Assembly (NCBI GenBank): GCA_027924645.1
Contig: BSBN01000829.1
Coordinates: 310,001 to 374,000 of the forward strand
DNA: 64,000 bases
Reading direction: 5' to 3'
From: Cunninghamia lanceolata
Taxonomy: Eukaryota > Streptophyta > Pinopsida > Cupressales > Cupressaceae
The position numbers and the translations under genes were made by a program. Positions 36,127-48,351 of the stretch are shown here, piece after piece. A model generated the notes under the pieces. That model saw only the letters and a program-made list of their open reading frames with translations. It was not told the DNA's origin and did not search any database. Position 1 is the stretch's first letter. Every line of letters starts with the position of its first letter.

Positions 36127-39100
36127 ATGTCAGAGTCATCTCCATCCAAAGCCAAAATCATGAAGTACAAATACCAAGGGGTCTTCCCTGTCACTTCAGT
36201 GCAGTTGAATATTGATGAAATTAGAGATACAGAAATAGGACATGTGGATATGGAAGAATTTGTGGACAGAATGAAACAGACAAACCCTTCTAGACACATG
36301 CAAAAGATCATTGACATTAATATTCACTTGGTTGCCTCATTTATAGTTTTTGCCCATAACCCTGAGTTTGTTCTTCAGGTGGCTAGCCATTACAACAGGG
36401 ACACTAGGGTTGTGATAGATTCCCAAGGGAATGTGATCATGAGGTTGGATGCCGAATTCCTTGATAAAATCTTCATGTGTACACCTATTGAAAACATTGG
36501 ACAGATTGATTTTGCTCAAGGGCAAAAGGACTATGATATAGATGTAGAAGCTGCAAGAAGGTACATAAACAATAAATGGTTGAAAATTCCTCGAAGTAAT
36601 CTGACTAGATGGCCGAAGGATCTCCCTAGGAGTGACTTTGTAGAGGAAGTTTGTGATTTGATCACTCTCTTGAGTCGTATCAGAGGACTCCCCTCTTCCT
36701 CCAAATGTCAAGAATGGATGTACACATACATCAAGGTGATCCTTCGAGGCACATAGAGAATATTCTGGGGAGATTAGATCAATAACACATTGCATGAACA
36801 ACTGGTGAAGGTCAACACAACATTCAAATTCTATATGACATCGTATCTTGTATATGTTGCTTCTAGCATGAGAAGCTTTCCTGGTTTGACTCAGGTTGGT
36901 GATAGGAGATTGGTTCATGTATATGAGTATTATCCTCAAATTACTTTGAAGGGGTCAATCCATCATTTCTGAAGGGTGAATGATGCTTTCTTTTCAGTAT
37001 TCATGTGCTTATGGGACAATGAACTTGTTCAAAAGAGGGTCTTAGATGAATCTTGGGAGGTTACGAATTCTTTTGGCTGCTTGTTCTTACAATTCCCCAC
37101 TTTCACATATCTCAGAGTAGGGTATTATCCTGGCTACCCTTATATTCTTCCACGGTATCCCAGTGACCGTATTGTTCTCATAGAATTATGTAGGTAGCTA
37201 ATTGTAGTGCATAATAAACAAATGGAGATGAAGAAGTCAGGGATTAAGTTTCCCATTGAAATTGGAAGGTACTCAGTTCAATCAGTTAACAAGGAAAAAA
37301 TAGTTAATTCTAAATTACAGCTAGTTACTATGAAAACTTTCAAGAAAAGGGACCATTTTGACTTTAGGAGAGTACAAGATAAGATCAAAAGAAAGTCAAC
37401 CTTTCATGTGCGTATGGTGGAGGATATTTGGGCTGATCTCAGGACACAAAATGAGATCGGGAAGTTAGACCACTGCAGACTTCATCTAAGTCAGATAGAA
37501 GAGTTGGGCCTCGTTGATATTCCAGATGGAATGGAGGATGATGGGGATGTTCTAGATCCCAAATGTAACACTTAGAATGTTGAAGTATCACCTCTTCCAG
37601 AGGTGAAATGGTCAGTTAAAGAGGAAACATCCATAAGGAAAAGATTTCAGTCAATCCTGGGCAACACAAATATATGGTTGGAGAGCAAAGGGATCAAATT
37701 GAAGGAATTTCTCATAGGGTCAGAGACTGAAGCATAGGAGCAAACATGCAAGAATGTAGAGAACAGGACCAAGAATAAGAGTGACACCTCTTCTTCCTCC
37801 AAAATACGAAAACCAAAAATTAAGTTTGTATCCAAAGGAGGGAAGAAGAAAGAAGTTGCAGAAACCTCCAATGTCACTGAATCAGGTGCTGAAGATACAA
37901 ATGTTGAGCAAATAGAGGTTGAAGATGTCGAGACTAAAGAGCAAAATATTCAGAGATCTAAGGATGCCCAACAAATAGAAGTGTCTGATAAATCTGATGA
38001 GGAAGATGAAACTGAACAAGGCAAGGATGAGGATGTAGAAAAGGAACAACTTGGTGATCCACATCAGTCCCCTGAGAAAGATCTTCCCACTGGAACACAA
38101 GTTTCTACACCCCTTCCTCATGCTCCTGTTTCTGGTAGTTCTCTAGTAGTTTCAAGTGTACCTCTTTCACCTACTTTCATTGTTTCTTCCGATAATACCC
38201 CTACTTCTATAAGAACCAGTTTTTGGACCGTGTTTGATTCTTTTGGTTCTATCCCAAGTTTATCTTCTCCGTCTCTTGACATTGGTGAACAATCTATCTT
38301 AGAAAATCTTCTGGATGGTTTAAAGAAGGTTGTTGATAAAGGTGTAGTTTTTACCAACACCAGTCCTATTGTGACCATAATAGGTGTAAATATGGATCTG
38401 GCAAAACAAGTAGTGGACTCATCTCTAATTACTAGTGCTTCTGTGCTTCCCCCATGGTTGTATGCATATACTCCCAAGAGAAAGAAGAAATCTATTTCGC
38501 CTGATGACATTGATATTGAAAAGCTGTTACCTGTGAAATCAAAGACTCTGAAGAAGAAGCCTAAGACTATTTCTAGGGTCATCAATGAAAAAGGAATCAG
38601 ATATGCAGAGATTGCTAAGCCACCAGAAGATGCTACTATTGACAATTTTGACATGAATGATTATGTCATTTCAAGGGTTGAGTTAGGTAAGCTAACTCAT
38701 GAAGGCATAAAAGTATATTTGCAAACTACTGCCAGCACCTTGCTCAAAAAATATGATGAAGTCAAAAAAGAGAAAGAACAGTATAAGGCTAAAGCAAAAC
38801 AACTTGCTGGGGATGTGGAACCCATGGCAGTGACTGTAGAAGATCCCCTAATCCAAAAGGTTGAAAAAGCCCAGGCCAGATGGAGGGTGGTAGGAGATAT
38901 TGTGGAATGTTTGCTAGCTCAAGGGTGATTTCTATTGAAGACCACTGTAGAAGGAAAAGAGAAGATGGATAAAGCTAAAACCGAGCTTGACAACATGGTT
39001 GACTTACTCTCCCAAGAACTGTAGGATCAAGAAGAGAGCTTGGAGGAGTGGATAGAGATGAAAAAGATTAAGATAAAGAATCTGATCACCATCAGGGTCA

Positions 39101-39565
39101 TTGCAAATAGGGAATCATATCTTAAAACCAAGGAGTCTCTGGTTCATCGTATTCACATAATAAAAGGCTTACTTGAAGATTTGTCAAGCTCAAGAAACCA
39201 GTGAAGACAGCGATGTCACGCTTCTACATAGGGTGGAAGAACTTTCATGCACCCTCACAGGTGAAGATCATAAGTTTCTTTCAGCAGATGAGATGATAAG
39301 TTCCTTCGAAAAGATGGTTCAAAGGAAATTCAAAGAGGAGGTGCCCTCAGTACTTTCCATGGATAATCTCTATGATCAGAATTCAACTTTTGAAAACTTG
39401 AAGGACAATCTGGACAAACATGAGAAGGCAATAAAGGCAGTAAAAGATGCAATTCTTTGGGCCTGCACTATCTCAAAAAATACAGCTAAACCAAATGCAT
39501 GTGAAATGGCAGCCATACAGGTCATGTACCAAAATTTTCTAAAGAAGAATGATGGAGGAAGCTGA
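36127..39565 (+). pseudogene. U3-encoded accessory protein, copy in 5' LTR
   Basis: The frame runs from ATG 36127 to TGA 39563-39565, about 1150 codons when the two LTR copies are compared. The first 480 residues are globular, with motifs such as DLITLLSRIRGL (about 36655-36690), FTYLRVGYYPG (about 37107) and LPRYPS (37147-37164), then VEDIWADL (about 37417). A Lys-rich stretch and an acidic Asp/Glu tract (37980-38050) follow, then a Ser/Thr-rich linker and a coiled-coil C-terminus. Stops here include TAG 36754-36756 (CAG in the other copy) and TAG near 37573 and 39022, both shared with the other copy. It is homologous to the ORF at 55926. Its function is unknown; there are no enzyme motifs, signal peptide or clear membrane spans. 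Confidence 0.75.
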
Positions 39566-39744
39566 TACCTTAGTTTATTTTATTCTTGTATATGTAATTT
39601 GAATTTTGTTGTGGACATATTCATATGTAATTTTCTAAAATGTAATTACATGTGAGGCAAAGGAAGTCCTAAGTCAAATAGGACTCTTCTGTTTGAATAA
39701 GTCAAAGTAGTTAGGATTTTCCTATTTTTGCTCTCGATTTCTCT

Positions 39745-39752
39745 TATAAATA
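39745..39752 (+). promoter_or_regulatory. TATA box, 5' LTR
   Basis: TATAAATA lies 180 bp downstream of the accessory ORF and about 715 bp before the LTR end. It is conserved at 51999-52006. Transcription from here would not include the 5' copy of the accessory ORF. Confidence 0.75.
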
Positions 39753-40471
39753 AAGAGGACCCCCATTCTAAATAAGCATCTTTTAGTTATTGAAGCCAAA
39801 CTTTGCCAAATTGAAGAGCATTTTGAGACTTTGTGTTCAAATTGTAAATCAAATTTTATCAAGTGAATAGAAAAGCAAGTGATCGTTCAATCTTTGTGTT
39901 GGAATAACTTGTGGCGTATTGGAAATTGTTCTTATGTCCTTTTCCTAATGCTATCTTATTTGCTTGATCAAATTGTAGTGTGAGTGTGAATAATCTGGGA
40001 GATGTTCTAAAGCTGATTGTGGAGACTTTGTGCTACAACAATTATCTTTAGTTTGTGACTTTGTGTTTTGAAGTAAAAGATATTGGAAAGACTTTGAGCT
40101 ACTATTATCTTTTGTGATCATATGTTTTATCATAGCATTTGGTGAAGACTTTGAGCTGCACCTTATTCTACTTAGTTCTAAATTATAAATCAGTAAAAGG
40201 AGCAACAATAGACTTTGTGCTCTCGTGGGTTTCTTGGTTATTCAAATTTGTATCGAGAAAGTGCTCTTTCATTTTGTAAACATCATTTCTAAAAAAAGAG
40301 AAATGGATGATATGGTCTCACCCCTAAGTTAGTATTTAGTTTAAATAAGTTTGTGATAGTTGATAGGGAACCTCCCCTTGCTGAGAGGAGAGATTTATCT
40401 CATTACACTGTGGTCGATATAACCATTTTGCCTTCAGTTAGTTGAAGACAAAATATTCACCCAACAGTTTT

Positions 40472-40489
40472 TGGTGACTCTACTAGGGA
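40472..40489 (+). other. Primer-binding site, Arg-type
   Basis: TGGTGACTCTACTAGGGA starts five bases after the LTR. It differs at two positions from the PBS of the nested element (GCTGG to ACTAG), both G-to-A. Confidence 0.75.
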
Positions 40490-40588
40490 AGGAACGCACA
40501 ACTTGAAGCCTCACGCTCTGAGTTGAAGCACTTCAGTTCTTTTCCATTGTTCTGAGATTTTTCAAAATTTTGTTGAGTACACTACATT

Positions 40589-41370
40589 TTGGTAGATTCA
40601 TGGTATACAAGAAGCAAGAGAACTCAAGGTATTATTGGTCCTATATTTGAGTTGATGCAGCAAAATAACTTTGGTATTTTGCCTCCACAACCTCGACTTC
40701 AACGAACTAGGAGTTTTCCTCCTACCAATGCTAGGTCTCCAATACCAGGTGAAGCTTCTAGTTCTAGTGCTAGAAGAGTTTTGTCTGTTCATATTCCACA
40801 GAGGTTTGTTATCCCACCCTTTAATCAGCGCACCATGGCAGCTCAAGGCCCTTGGGGTAACACTTTTGGTCCTTTGAATTTAACCCCACCATTGTATGAA
40901 CTACCTTGTAGTTTGAGGAAGAATTTTCCTAAGTTCTATGGCGATGGAAAAATCCACTTGGATGAACACATTGTAGCTTTCTTCATAGCTTGTGGTGTAT
41001 TAGGTGTGGAACATGAAGATGTAGTAGTAAGACTTTTTGTGGAAACACTGCAAGGTGCTACTGCAGATTGGTTTTACCATCTTCAAGCTCAAACTATAAC
41101 GAGTTGGAACACTCTCAAGACCAAGTTCAAAGCCAGGTTCAAACCTGCGGAAGATGCACATGCCTTGTTAGCACAGCTAACATAGATGAAGAAAAAGCCT
41201 CATGAACCCATGCGAGATTTCATCACTAAGTTCAATAAGCTAACAAATAGGATTCCTACAACCGCTCAGCCAACAACAGAGAATCTTAAGTGTTTCTTTA
41301 TCAATACTCAACTTCCCGAGGTGAGCTTTCTGTTAAGGTGAGCTGGCCTCGTAGATCTTCTTGTAGCTTA
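40589..41370 (+). pseudogene. gag: Tat-like gag
   Basis: The open frame has no obvious ATG at its start (it is open from TTG 40589). The gag core covers 40910-41180 (NFPKFYGDGKIHLDEH, ADWFYHLQAQTITSWNTLK) and continues past TAG 41183-41185, an expected Gln, to about 41340. The role is capsid assembly. The protein continues in frame into the linker and protease. Confidence 0.8.
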
Positions 41371-41374
41371 GATT

Positions 41375-42985
41375 TTGGCTACTGAAGTTGAAGATGATCT
41401 TATCCTTGCAGGTAAGATAAGGAGAGATTCTAACAAAAATAGAGGTCCTTCTTCTGCTGATAATGCTTCCACAAGCACCATGGATCCGATGGTGCAAAAG
41501 TTAGCAAATGAATTACTAGCTCTGAAAAGGCAAATGTCACAAGGTATGTCTTCCCCTCCTTCTTATCGAGATATACCAAAGAGAACATTTCCCAACAATT
41601 CATATCAAGGCAATGCTGCTAAAAATCAAGGGCAACACAATCATCTTCCACCCACACAAGGGAAGCTCACCATTGAAGCAACGCCGGTCAACTCAACAGT
41701 TGGCTATTATGAAGCAAAGCATGATCATTCTTTCCAACCCGAGTTGGACCAGGAAAATGATGCTAATCTTTTTACAGAAGGAGAAGAAGAATTAGTTGGC
41801 GACTCTACCATTGGCTTTCTGAATTACCAAGATGAAGCCAAAAAAGGAGAAGTATATGATGGAGCATATGTTGTTTTTACTAGGTCCCAAAATTAGTCAA
41901 CTCAACAAGTTGATAAAGGAAAGGCAAGAGAGGAACCTCAGCCAGTGATCTCAATTACCAAACGGGGAACTCTGTTGCCTTTTTAGTCGAAGGACCCAGT
42001 GGGCAATAAGCAAGTAAGTACATCTAACAATCCTGTATCTTCTACTTCTGTCCCTCAAACCAGTACTACCCCTAATAAAACTCAGAATGATGGATTTCCT
42101 TCTTTTGTCTCTAGTTCATTTCAGCTATTTGATATAATAGATCATCCTAGGAAGACCAAAATCCAAATGTCTGAGGTTGAGTATTTACAAGCTAATCCCA
42201 AACAGTTTGATAGGTTAGCTAAATACGTCAAAAATAAGACTATCCCTATAGGACAAGATTTTCCAAAAGTTGCCCATGATTCCTCAAAGAACAAATCTAC
42301 CCAAAATAATCTTGTCACTACTCCCCTTGTTGCCCCGGGAAAAATAGAACATTTCTATGTTTCTCTATTGGTAAATGGTCATAAGTTGAGCAATTGCATC
42401 ATAGATTCTAGGGCCTCTGATAATGTCATGCCTACCAAAGTAGCAGACGCCCTTGGCCTCACCTTAACTAAGACCTTTGGGAGATGTTTCTCCATGGAAA
42501 ATAATCAAGTACCGTTGTTGGGCCAAATCAAAGATGCCCAATTTGCATTTGCAGCCTTTCCAAACAAGAGGATTAAGATGATCATCCTAGTAGCTGATGT
42601 TCCAGCCTCTTATGGCATTCTGTTCAGGCGTAATTTTTGTAAAGATATGGGTGGGGAACTGAGCATGGATCTATCCAAAGTAAGGATACCTATTAAAGGC
42701 GTCATGCAAAAGTTTGTTCCTGAGAAAGAGGCAAAATACATTGTTACCCAAATGGCAAATCCCAAAGCCCAAATTTTGTTTGAGTCCTCGGGAATGGGTA
42801 ATTATTTCTTGTCTACTGAAGATACTTCTAGTTCATTAGACAAGAGCTCAGACAATTCAAATGGAGAATCAGAAGAGTATTCAGATGAAAGTGCAGACAA
42901 AGGTATAGTAATGCCAGATTCTTCCCTCACTGATGAAGAAGAATCTTCTGGTCAAAGAAATTCCAAAAAATCAAATTCTAACGAG
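41375..42985 (+). pseudogene. pol: gag-pol linker and aspartic protease
   Basis: The linker is Ser/Gln-rich, with TAG at 41894-41896 and 41984-41986. The protease lies at about 42350-42690: FYVSLLVNGHKLSNCIIDS, then active-site DSRA where DSGA is expected (Gly to Arg, GGG to AGG), then SYGILFRRNF. A Ser/Glu/Asp-rich tail leads into the extra RNase H. The frame matches gag upstream. Confidence 0.8.
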
Positions 42986-42986
42986 G

Positions 42987-43360
42987 TTTGGGTTTTAGAA
43001 TTTGATGGTAGTTGTTCCTCTACTGGTTCTAGAGCTGGAGTTCTTTTGATATCTCTAGAAGGTGATATCTTCCCTTTCTCATAGAAGCTATAAATTGATA
43101 ATACTAGTAACACTGCTAAATACAAGTAATTGTTGCTCGGATTGGAGGCTGCTCATGCTAAAGGTGTTAAAAATTCATGCTCAAGGAGATGCCGAATTAG
43201 TGGTTTGCCAAGTGAGAAATTTATATCAGACTAAAAATGAAAGATTGAGACATTATCACAATCATGTATAGGATTGCATTGAAGGTTTCAATGCTTTTGA
43301 TATCTCTGTGGTGCCTAGAGAGTTTAATGATCATGCAGATTCATTAGCTGTCTCCGCCAC
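42987..43360 (+). pseudogene. Extra (archaeal-type) RNase H between protease and RT
   Basis: EVWVLEFDGSCSSTGSRAG holds the first Asp. After TAG 43082-43084 comes NTAKYK, where the usual Glu is Lys. A one-base frame change near 43165 precedes AQGDAELVVCQV, and TAG 43268-43270 precedes the final DHADSLA. Order and spacing match the domain at 24780-25160, showing that both elements share this unusual placement. Confidence 0.8.
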
Positions 43361-43699
43361 CCACATGGTTCCTCATAAAGACTTCAAAGGAAATAGGTAC
43401 ACAATTGAGCTGGTCTTCTGACCAAGTGTACTTGATAATGCTAACCATTGACATGTGTTCAATGGTGATAACCAAATCATAGCTTCCTTGGAAAAGATAG
43501 ATAGCTTTGATGATCTCTATTTTGAAGGTAGTGAATCTCCACCATGGGAATACGTTTCCAAAATAGATTCACAAATTGGTGAAGAGTTTCTTCAACTAAA
43601 AGGAATAAGATTCCAAAAGGTTTAGTTTCCCTAGAAAAACTATTTGATAAGCATGACAGATATATTAAACAGTAGCAACAACTTGATTCAAGTTCCTCT

Positions 43700-44680
43700 A
43701 TGGAATTTCAGCTAGTAAATTTGAGTTCCGAGGCAGATCCCAAAATGGTCAACATTGGGAAGTGTTGCACTGCCCATGAGAAGTTCAAATTCATTACACT
43801 CCTTCACCATTACATTGATGTTTTGGTGTATTCTTATGATGATCTAAAGTCCTTCAGGCCTAAGGAGATTCAGCATGAAATTCCTCTCAAAGCTAGGTCA
43901 TTGCCTCACAAGCAGAAATAGAGGCAATACAATCCCAAAATATCAGGTACTATCCTTTTGAGATTCAGAAAATGTTGAATGCAAGAAAAATATTTCTGAT
44001 TCATCATTCTACCTGGATCGTGAATATAGTTCCTGTAAGAAAGAAGAACGGAGAAATCCGTATCTACATTGATTTCAGGAATCTCAACCAGTCTTCTCTA
44101 AAGGATAACTACCCCCTACCCATCATGGACCAAGTGTTGCAAATAGTAATTGGTTTAGAAATGTTGTCTATGTTAGATGGTTTTTTAGGATATAATCAAG
44201 TAGAGGTCAGCAAAGCAGATTAGTACAAGACTGCTTTCACAACACCTTGGGGCACATTTGCATATCACAGGATGCCTTTCAGATTGATCAATGCTAGCGC
44301 CACGTTCTAGAGAGCAATGGACCTCGCTTTCAGGGATGAGATGGGGAAATTCATTGTGGTATATCTTGATGACTTGACTATTTTCTCCAAACAACATCAT
44401 GATCATGCGCATCATTTGCGACAGGTGCTAGAAAGATGTCGACAAAATGGTATCTCTCTCAACCCTAAGAAATCAGTTTTCGGGGTTACAGAAGGTAAAC
44501 TTCTTGGTCACATTGTATCCCGAGAAGGCACTAAAATTGACTCAAAAAGAGTCAAGTCCATCCAAAGTCATACTCTACCTGCTAGTAAGACTGCAATTCA
44601 CTCTTTCTTTGGAAAGGTGAATTTTCTGCGGAGGTTCATTCTAGAATTCACAGAGAAAACCCATCACATTGTCAACATGA
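43700..44680 (+). pseudogene. pol: Tat-like reverse transcriptase
   Basis: Motifs: HHSTWIVNIVPVRKKNGEIR (about 44000-44060), DFRNLNQSSLKDNYPLP, MLDGFLGYNQ, the TPWGTF region after TAG 44221-44223, YLDD at 44362-44373 and LLGHIVSREGTKID. TAG at 43919 and 44309-44311 also replace expected Gln. The frame changes near 43930-43970. Both active-site Asp are intact. Confidence 0.9.
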
Positions 44681-44689
44681 TGAAGGGTA

Positions 44690-45120
44690 AAACTACTTTC
44701 TGTTGGAGTACAGAAGGTAAAGCAGCATTTGAGGACATCAAGAAGGCTATAGCTCATGCTCTGGTCCTTGTTTGTCCTGACCATACCAAAGATTTCATAG
44801 TATACAGCTACGCTTCTGAACATACACTTTCAACCATTCTTGTTTAGCATAATGAGGAAGGTGTGGAATCTCCCATTTCATTTATGAGTTGTCCTCTGAA
44901 GGCTCATGAATTGAAACATTCAAATATGGAAAAACATGCTTATGCCATGGTCAAGGTGGTAAAGCATTTCAGGTTCTATATTTTGAATTCACATACTATT
45001 GTTTTGGTGCCTGATACAACAGTAAAGTCGATTCTGACTCAACAGGAGTTCAAAACGAAATGAGGTAATTGGATTGCTAAAATCCAAGAGTTTGATCTTG
45101 ATATAAAACCTACCAAGCTT
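44690..45120 (+). pseudogene. pol: Ty3-type RNase H
   Basis: The Tat-type pattern is visible (VCPDHTKDFIVYSYASEHTL, SPISFMSCPLKAHE, EKHAYAMVKVVKHFRFYIL), but several catalytic acidic residues are not evident. TAG 44845-44847 and TGA at 45061 interrupt it. Confidence 0.75.
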
Positions 45121-46497
45121 GTGTGTGGCAAAGGTTTGTGTCAATTGATTGCTAACAATGTACCAAAAGAGACAGGGGATGAAGAAGAAGAAGAAGTTGA
45201 AGATATGCCAACTGTTCTTTTTGTCACCACTACAGATGAGTGGTATTCAAATATTGCTCATTTTCTTACTTATGGTGAGTGTCCTTCTCATCTGTCTTAT
45301 AAGGAGAAAAGGATTGTCAAATTGAAGATGGCTAACTATGTCCTATGGGACAATGGTCTATACAAAAGAAATATTGATGCAGTGTTTCTCCGTTGCATGG
45401 ATAAAGCGCAACAAAATAGACTTCTGGAGTCTTTCCACAATTTGGCCTATGGAGGACATTTTTATGCACCTGTGATGGCTCATAAGATTTTGCGGGTTAG
45501 GTACTATTGGCCCACATTGTATCAGGATGCGTACAATTGGGTACATAGGTGTGAGTTGTGTCAACAGTTTGTTGGAAAGCCTAAGTTGGCCGCACTACCT
45601 CTCAAGCCAGTTGTGATTGAAGAACCTTTTCAGCAATGGGGCATCGACTTCATTGGTGGTGTGAACCCACCATCAAGTGCGGGACACAACTTTGTTCTCA
45701 CCACGACTGATTATTTTACCAAGTGGGTGGAAGCCATCCTAGTAAAGCATGCTACTTCTGAAGTGGTATGTAATTTCCTTAAGGAAAATATTATTTCCTG
45801 GTTTGGAGTTCCAAATAAAGTTGTAGCAGATAATGCTACTTGTTTCTCTTCCAATGATATTACTGGCTTTTTCTATGAACATGGGATCATTATTTCCCAC
45901 TCTTCAGACTATTAGCCGCAAGGAAATGGTCAGGCAGAATCAAGTAACAAAAATCTGGTTACTATTATCAGGAAACTGGTGGAAGATAATCAGAGAACTT
46001 GGCATAAAGCATTGTTTGATGCTTTATGGGCAGAGAGGATTACCCCTAAAAGGGCGATAGGTATGTCATCGTTTCAGCTTCTGTATGGTTTGGATGCTAA
46101 GATACCTATTACTTTGGAGTTGCCAACACTGAAGTTGGCAAAGGAAGTAGAAGATAGAACTTTTGAAAGTTCTATTGACAAAAGAATCATGTACCTAACT
46201 GAACTTGAAGAGTAGCGAGCTATGGTAGTAGATCGTATCGCTAAACATCAAAGTCAGGTGAAGAAACTCTTTGATAAGAAAGAAAGGGCTCGTGATTTTC
46301 AAATTGGAGATCAAGTCTTGTTATGGGACAAGAGGAGAGAACTAAAAGGAATGCATGGGAAGTTTGATTCCCTATGGAGAGGCCCGTTCATCATTCATCA
46401 GCTTTGTGGTGAAAATAGCTTCTTGTTGGAGTATTTGGATGGAACACCATTCTTGCTGCCTCATAGTGGACAACATCTGAAGCACTTCAATCCTTGA
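45121..46497 (+). pseudogene. pol: Tat-like integrase, nearly complete
   Basis: The HHCC region covers 45430-45570 (SFHNLAYGGHFYAP, then HRCELCQQF). The catalytic triad is readable: Asp in GIDFIGG (about 45641), Asp in VVADNATCF (about 45823) and Glu in GQAESSN (about 45930). The C-terminal GDQVLLWDKRR domain and FLPHSGQHLKHFNP-like end follow, terminating at TGA 46495-46497. Only TAG 45913-45915 and 46213-46215 plus small shifts break it. It is the best preserved enzyme in the window. Confidence 0.88.
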
Positions 46498-48351
46498 AGT
46501 ATCAGATAAGTTCATTTGTACATTTGTATAGTTTTGTGTTTTTATTGTTGTGTTTTTGTTTAGTCTTTTGTGTCTTTTTCTTTTTGGTAGCTTGACTCTA
46601 TGGCCCAATGGCATGGATGAAGGCACTTAGAGACTGGATTCTTCTCCCTTCGATTGTTTCAAAGTTTGATTGATGGAAGTTCCCCAGTTAGAGCCAGTTG
46701 TTGTTCTCAAAATCAGCTACTCTCATTTTTGTAGACAACCCCTACGAAACTTGTTCATCTCGTAGCCTACACTCTAAGTTCGTAAATCGAGACAAGTACA
46801 CTTTCTCTCATCCAAAGTCATCTAACATCCTAGAAGAGTTTTCAACATTTTCTGATGACGATTCCTCGAAAATCATAAAGCTTGTTTTGGTCATAAGCTC
46901 ACCAAAATATCAATTATTGAATATTTTGGGGTGTTGGAAAAGTTTTTGTTATTACATGCAATAGCAGTCCAAATAACCGCTATTACATGTGTTTTGGTTG
47001 TTTTGTGTGTAGAGTTAGCTCTTTTTGCCGCTTTCACATATCTTACTAAAATTTTCTTTAAACATGCACAAGCGGTCCGAACCTCTGCTCATGCATGTCC
47101 CTTGACCTATTAACATGTAATAGCGGTATTATTCACCACTTGCACATATTTTAAATCATTTTCTTTTTACATGCTCGAACGGTCTTTTCCCCCGCCCATG
47201 CATGTTGATTGCCTAATGTAGTGACAATGAAATCCGCCGCTCATACAAAATCTTGGCGAATCGCTCGACTTGAAGTTGCATTAATGGCACTCGTGCCATT
47301 TTTTTAATGTAAACATTGAAACCTATTTAATCGCTTTTGATTTGTTTTTTTGTTTATTTTTCATTACCATGCCTTCTAATCAACCGGTAAACCTCTTTGA
47401 GATCTTTTGATCATGATGACTGTGGATTCAAGTGCATTTCACCGTTTTTGCATAAACTAGGGTTTCGAGTCGGCCTTTCCAGGTAAGCCTTCATTTTTCA
47501 TTTTTCATTTATTTTCCTATTTGAAACTAAGCTATGACTAGTATTGTTGTCATTTATTGTTGTTTCGTTAAGGTGTTTTGACAAAATTCGTAGTTTTGTT
47601 TTCGTAGTTAGTTGAATGTTGTGTTTTCGTCATTTCTTTATTTGAGTAGTGGTAGAGTCGTCATACCCTAATTCACCGTCATGTTAAACTTTGGTTGAAG
47701 TTTCCTTCATGTGGAAGCGGTATTTCCTGCCACTCTCACATGAACCTTACATTAAACCTTCATGTGTATTGGCAGAGTTTTCCTCCACCGTCACATCTTT
47801 ACATATGTGTTGTCTTTCCCACATGTAAGGGACATTAAAACTGACATCCTTACATAACCATTATGCAAACCTTCTAACGTGTGATAGCAGTCAAAACTCC
47901 TGCTCATACACATAGTTTGGAGTATGTGAAAATACCTTGCAGTAGCAGTCAATTTGACCGACAATCCATTCAAACTTGCAACAGCGGGCCTTTTCACTGC
48001 CCATACATGAAAATCTCACTTTTTGCACATGCAAGAGTGGGCCTTTTTGCCACCCTGACATGAGATAAACTGTCTCACATTTAGGAGCCATCATTTTGAC
48101 CACCCCTCCATGAATTTTTGCAAAACTATCCTAACACTGAGAAATACCTATAAATGATGCTTTAGCCTGCTTTCGCCCAATTTTTTGACTTGCGCATGCT
48201 TAAGCCCTTTCATGCTTTCCTTTCCATGATCATCGAATTGCAGTTATCCTAGTTTATCCATTTCTCCCCTAACTACGAGATCATGGCCTTTTGTAGTTTT
48301 CAACAAGTGTCTGTGGTAGATATTTCTTCCAGAGTTATCTCTAGAGCTGAT

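Larger units (their letters stand above)
34477..40466 (+). repeat. 5' LTR (about 5990 bp) of the 18-kb element
   Basis: It runs from TGTTGTTCTCAAAAT to TTCACCCAACA. Layout: about 1.65 kb of non-coding U3, the accessory ORF (36127-39565), TATAAATA at 39745, then about 700 bp of R/U5. The 3' LTR matches it throughout. Confidence 0.9.

Noticed and set aside
38118..38654. Antisense frame of 178 codons opposite the U3 ORF (also 50340-50876)
   Set aside because: It is a shadow of the conserved sense frame; its sequence is complementary to the Ser-rich linker and shows no independent motif.
21852..46497. TAG reassigned to glutamine in this genome
   Set aside because: TAG at Gln sites could suggest a changed code, but frameshifts, TGA and TAA lesions also occur, and the paired LTRs carry CAG and TAG at the same sites, so decay is the simpler explanation.
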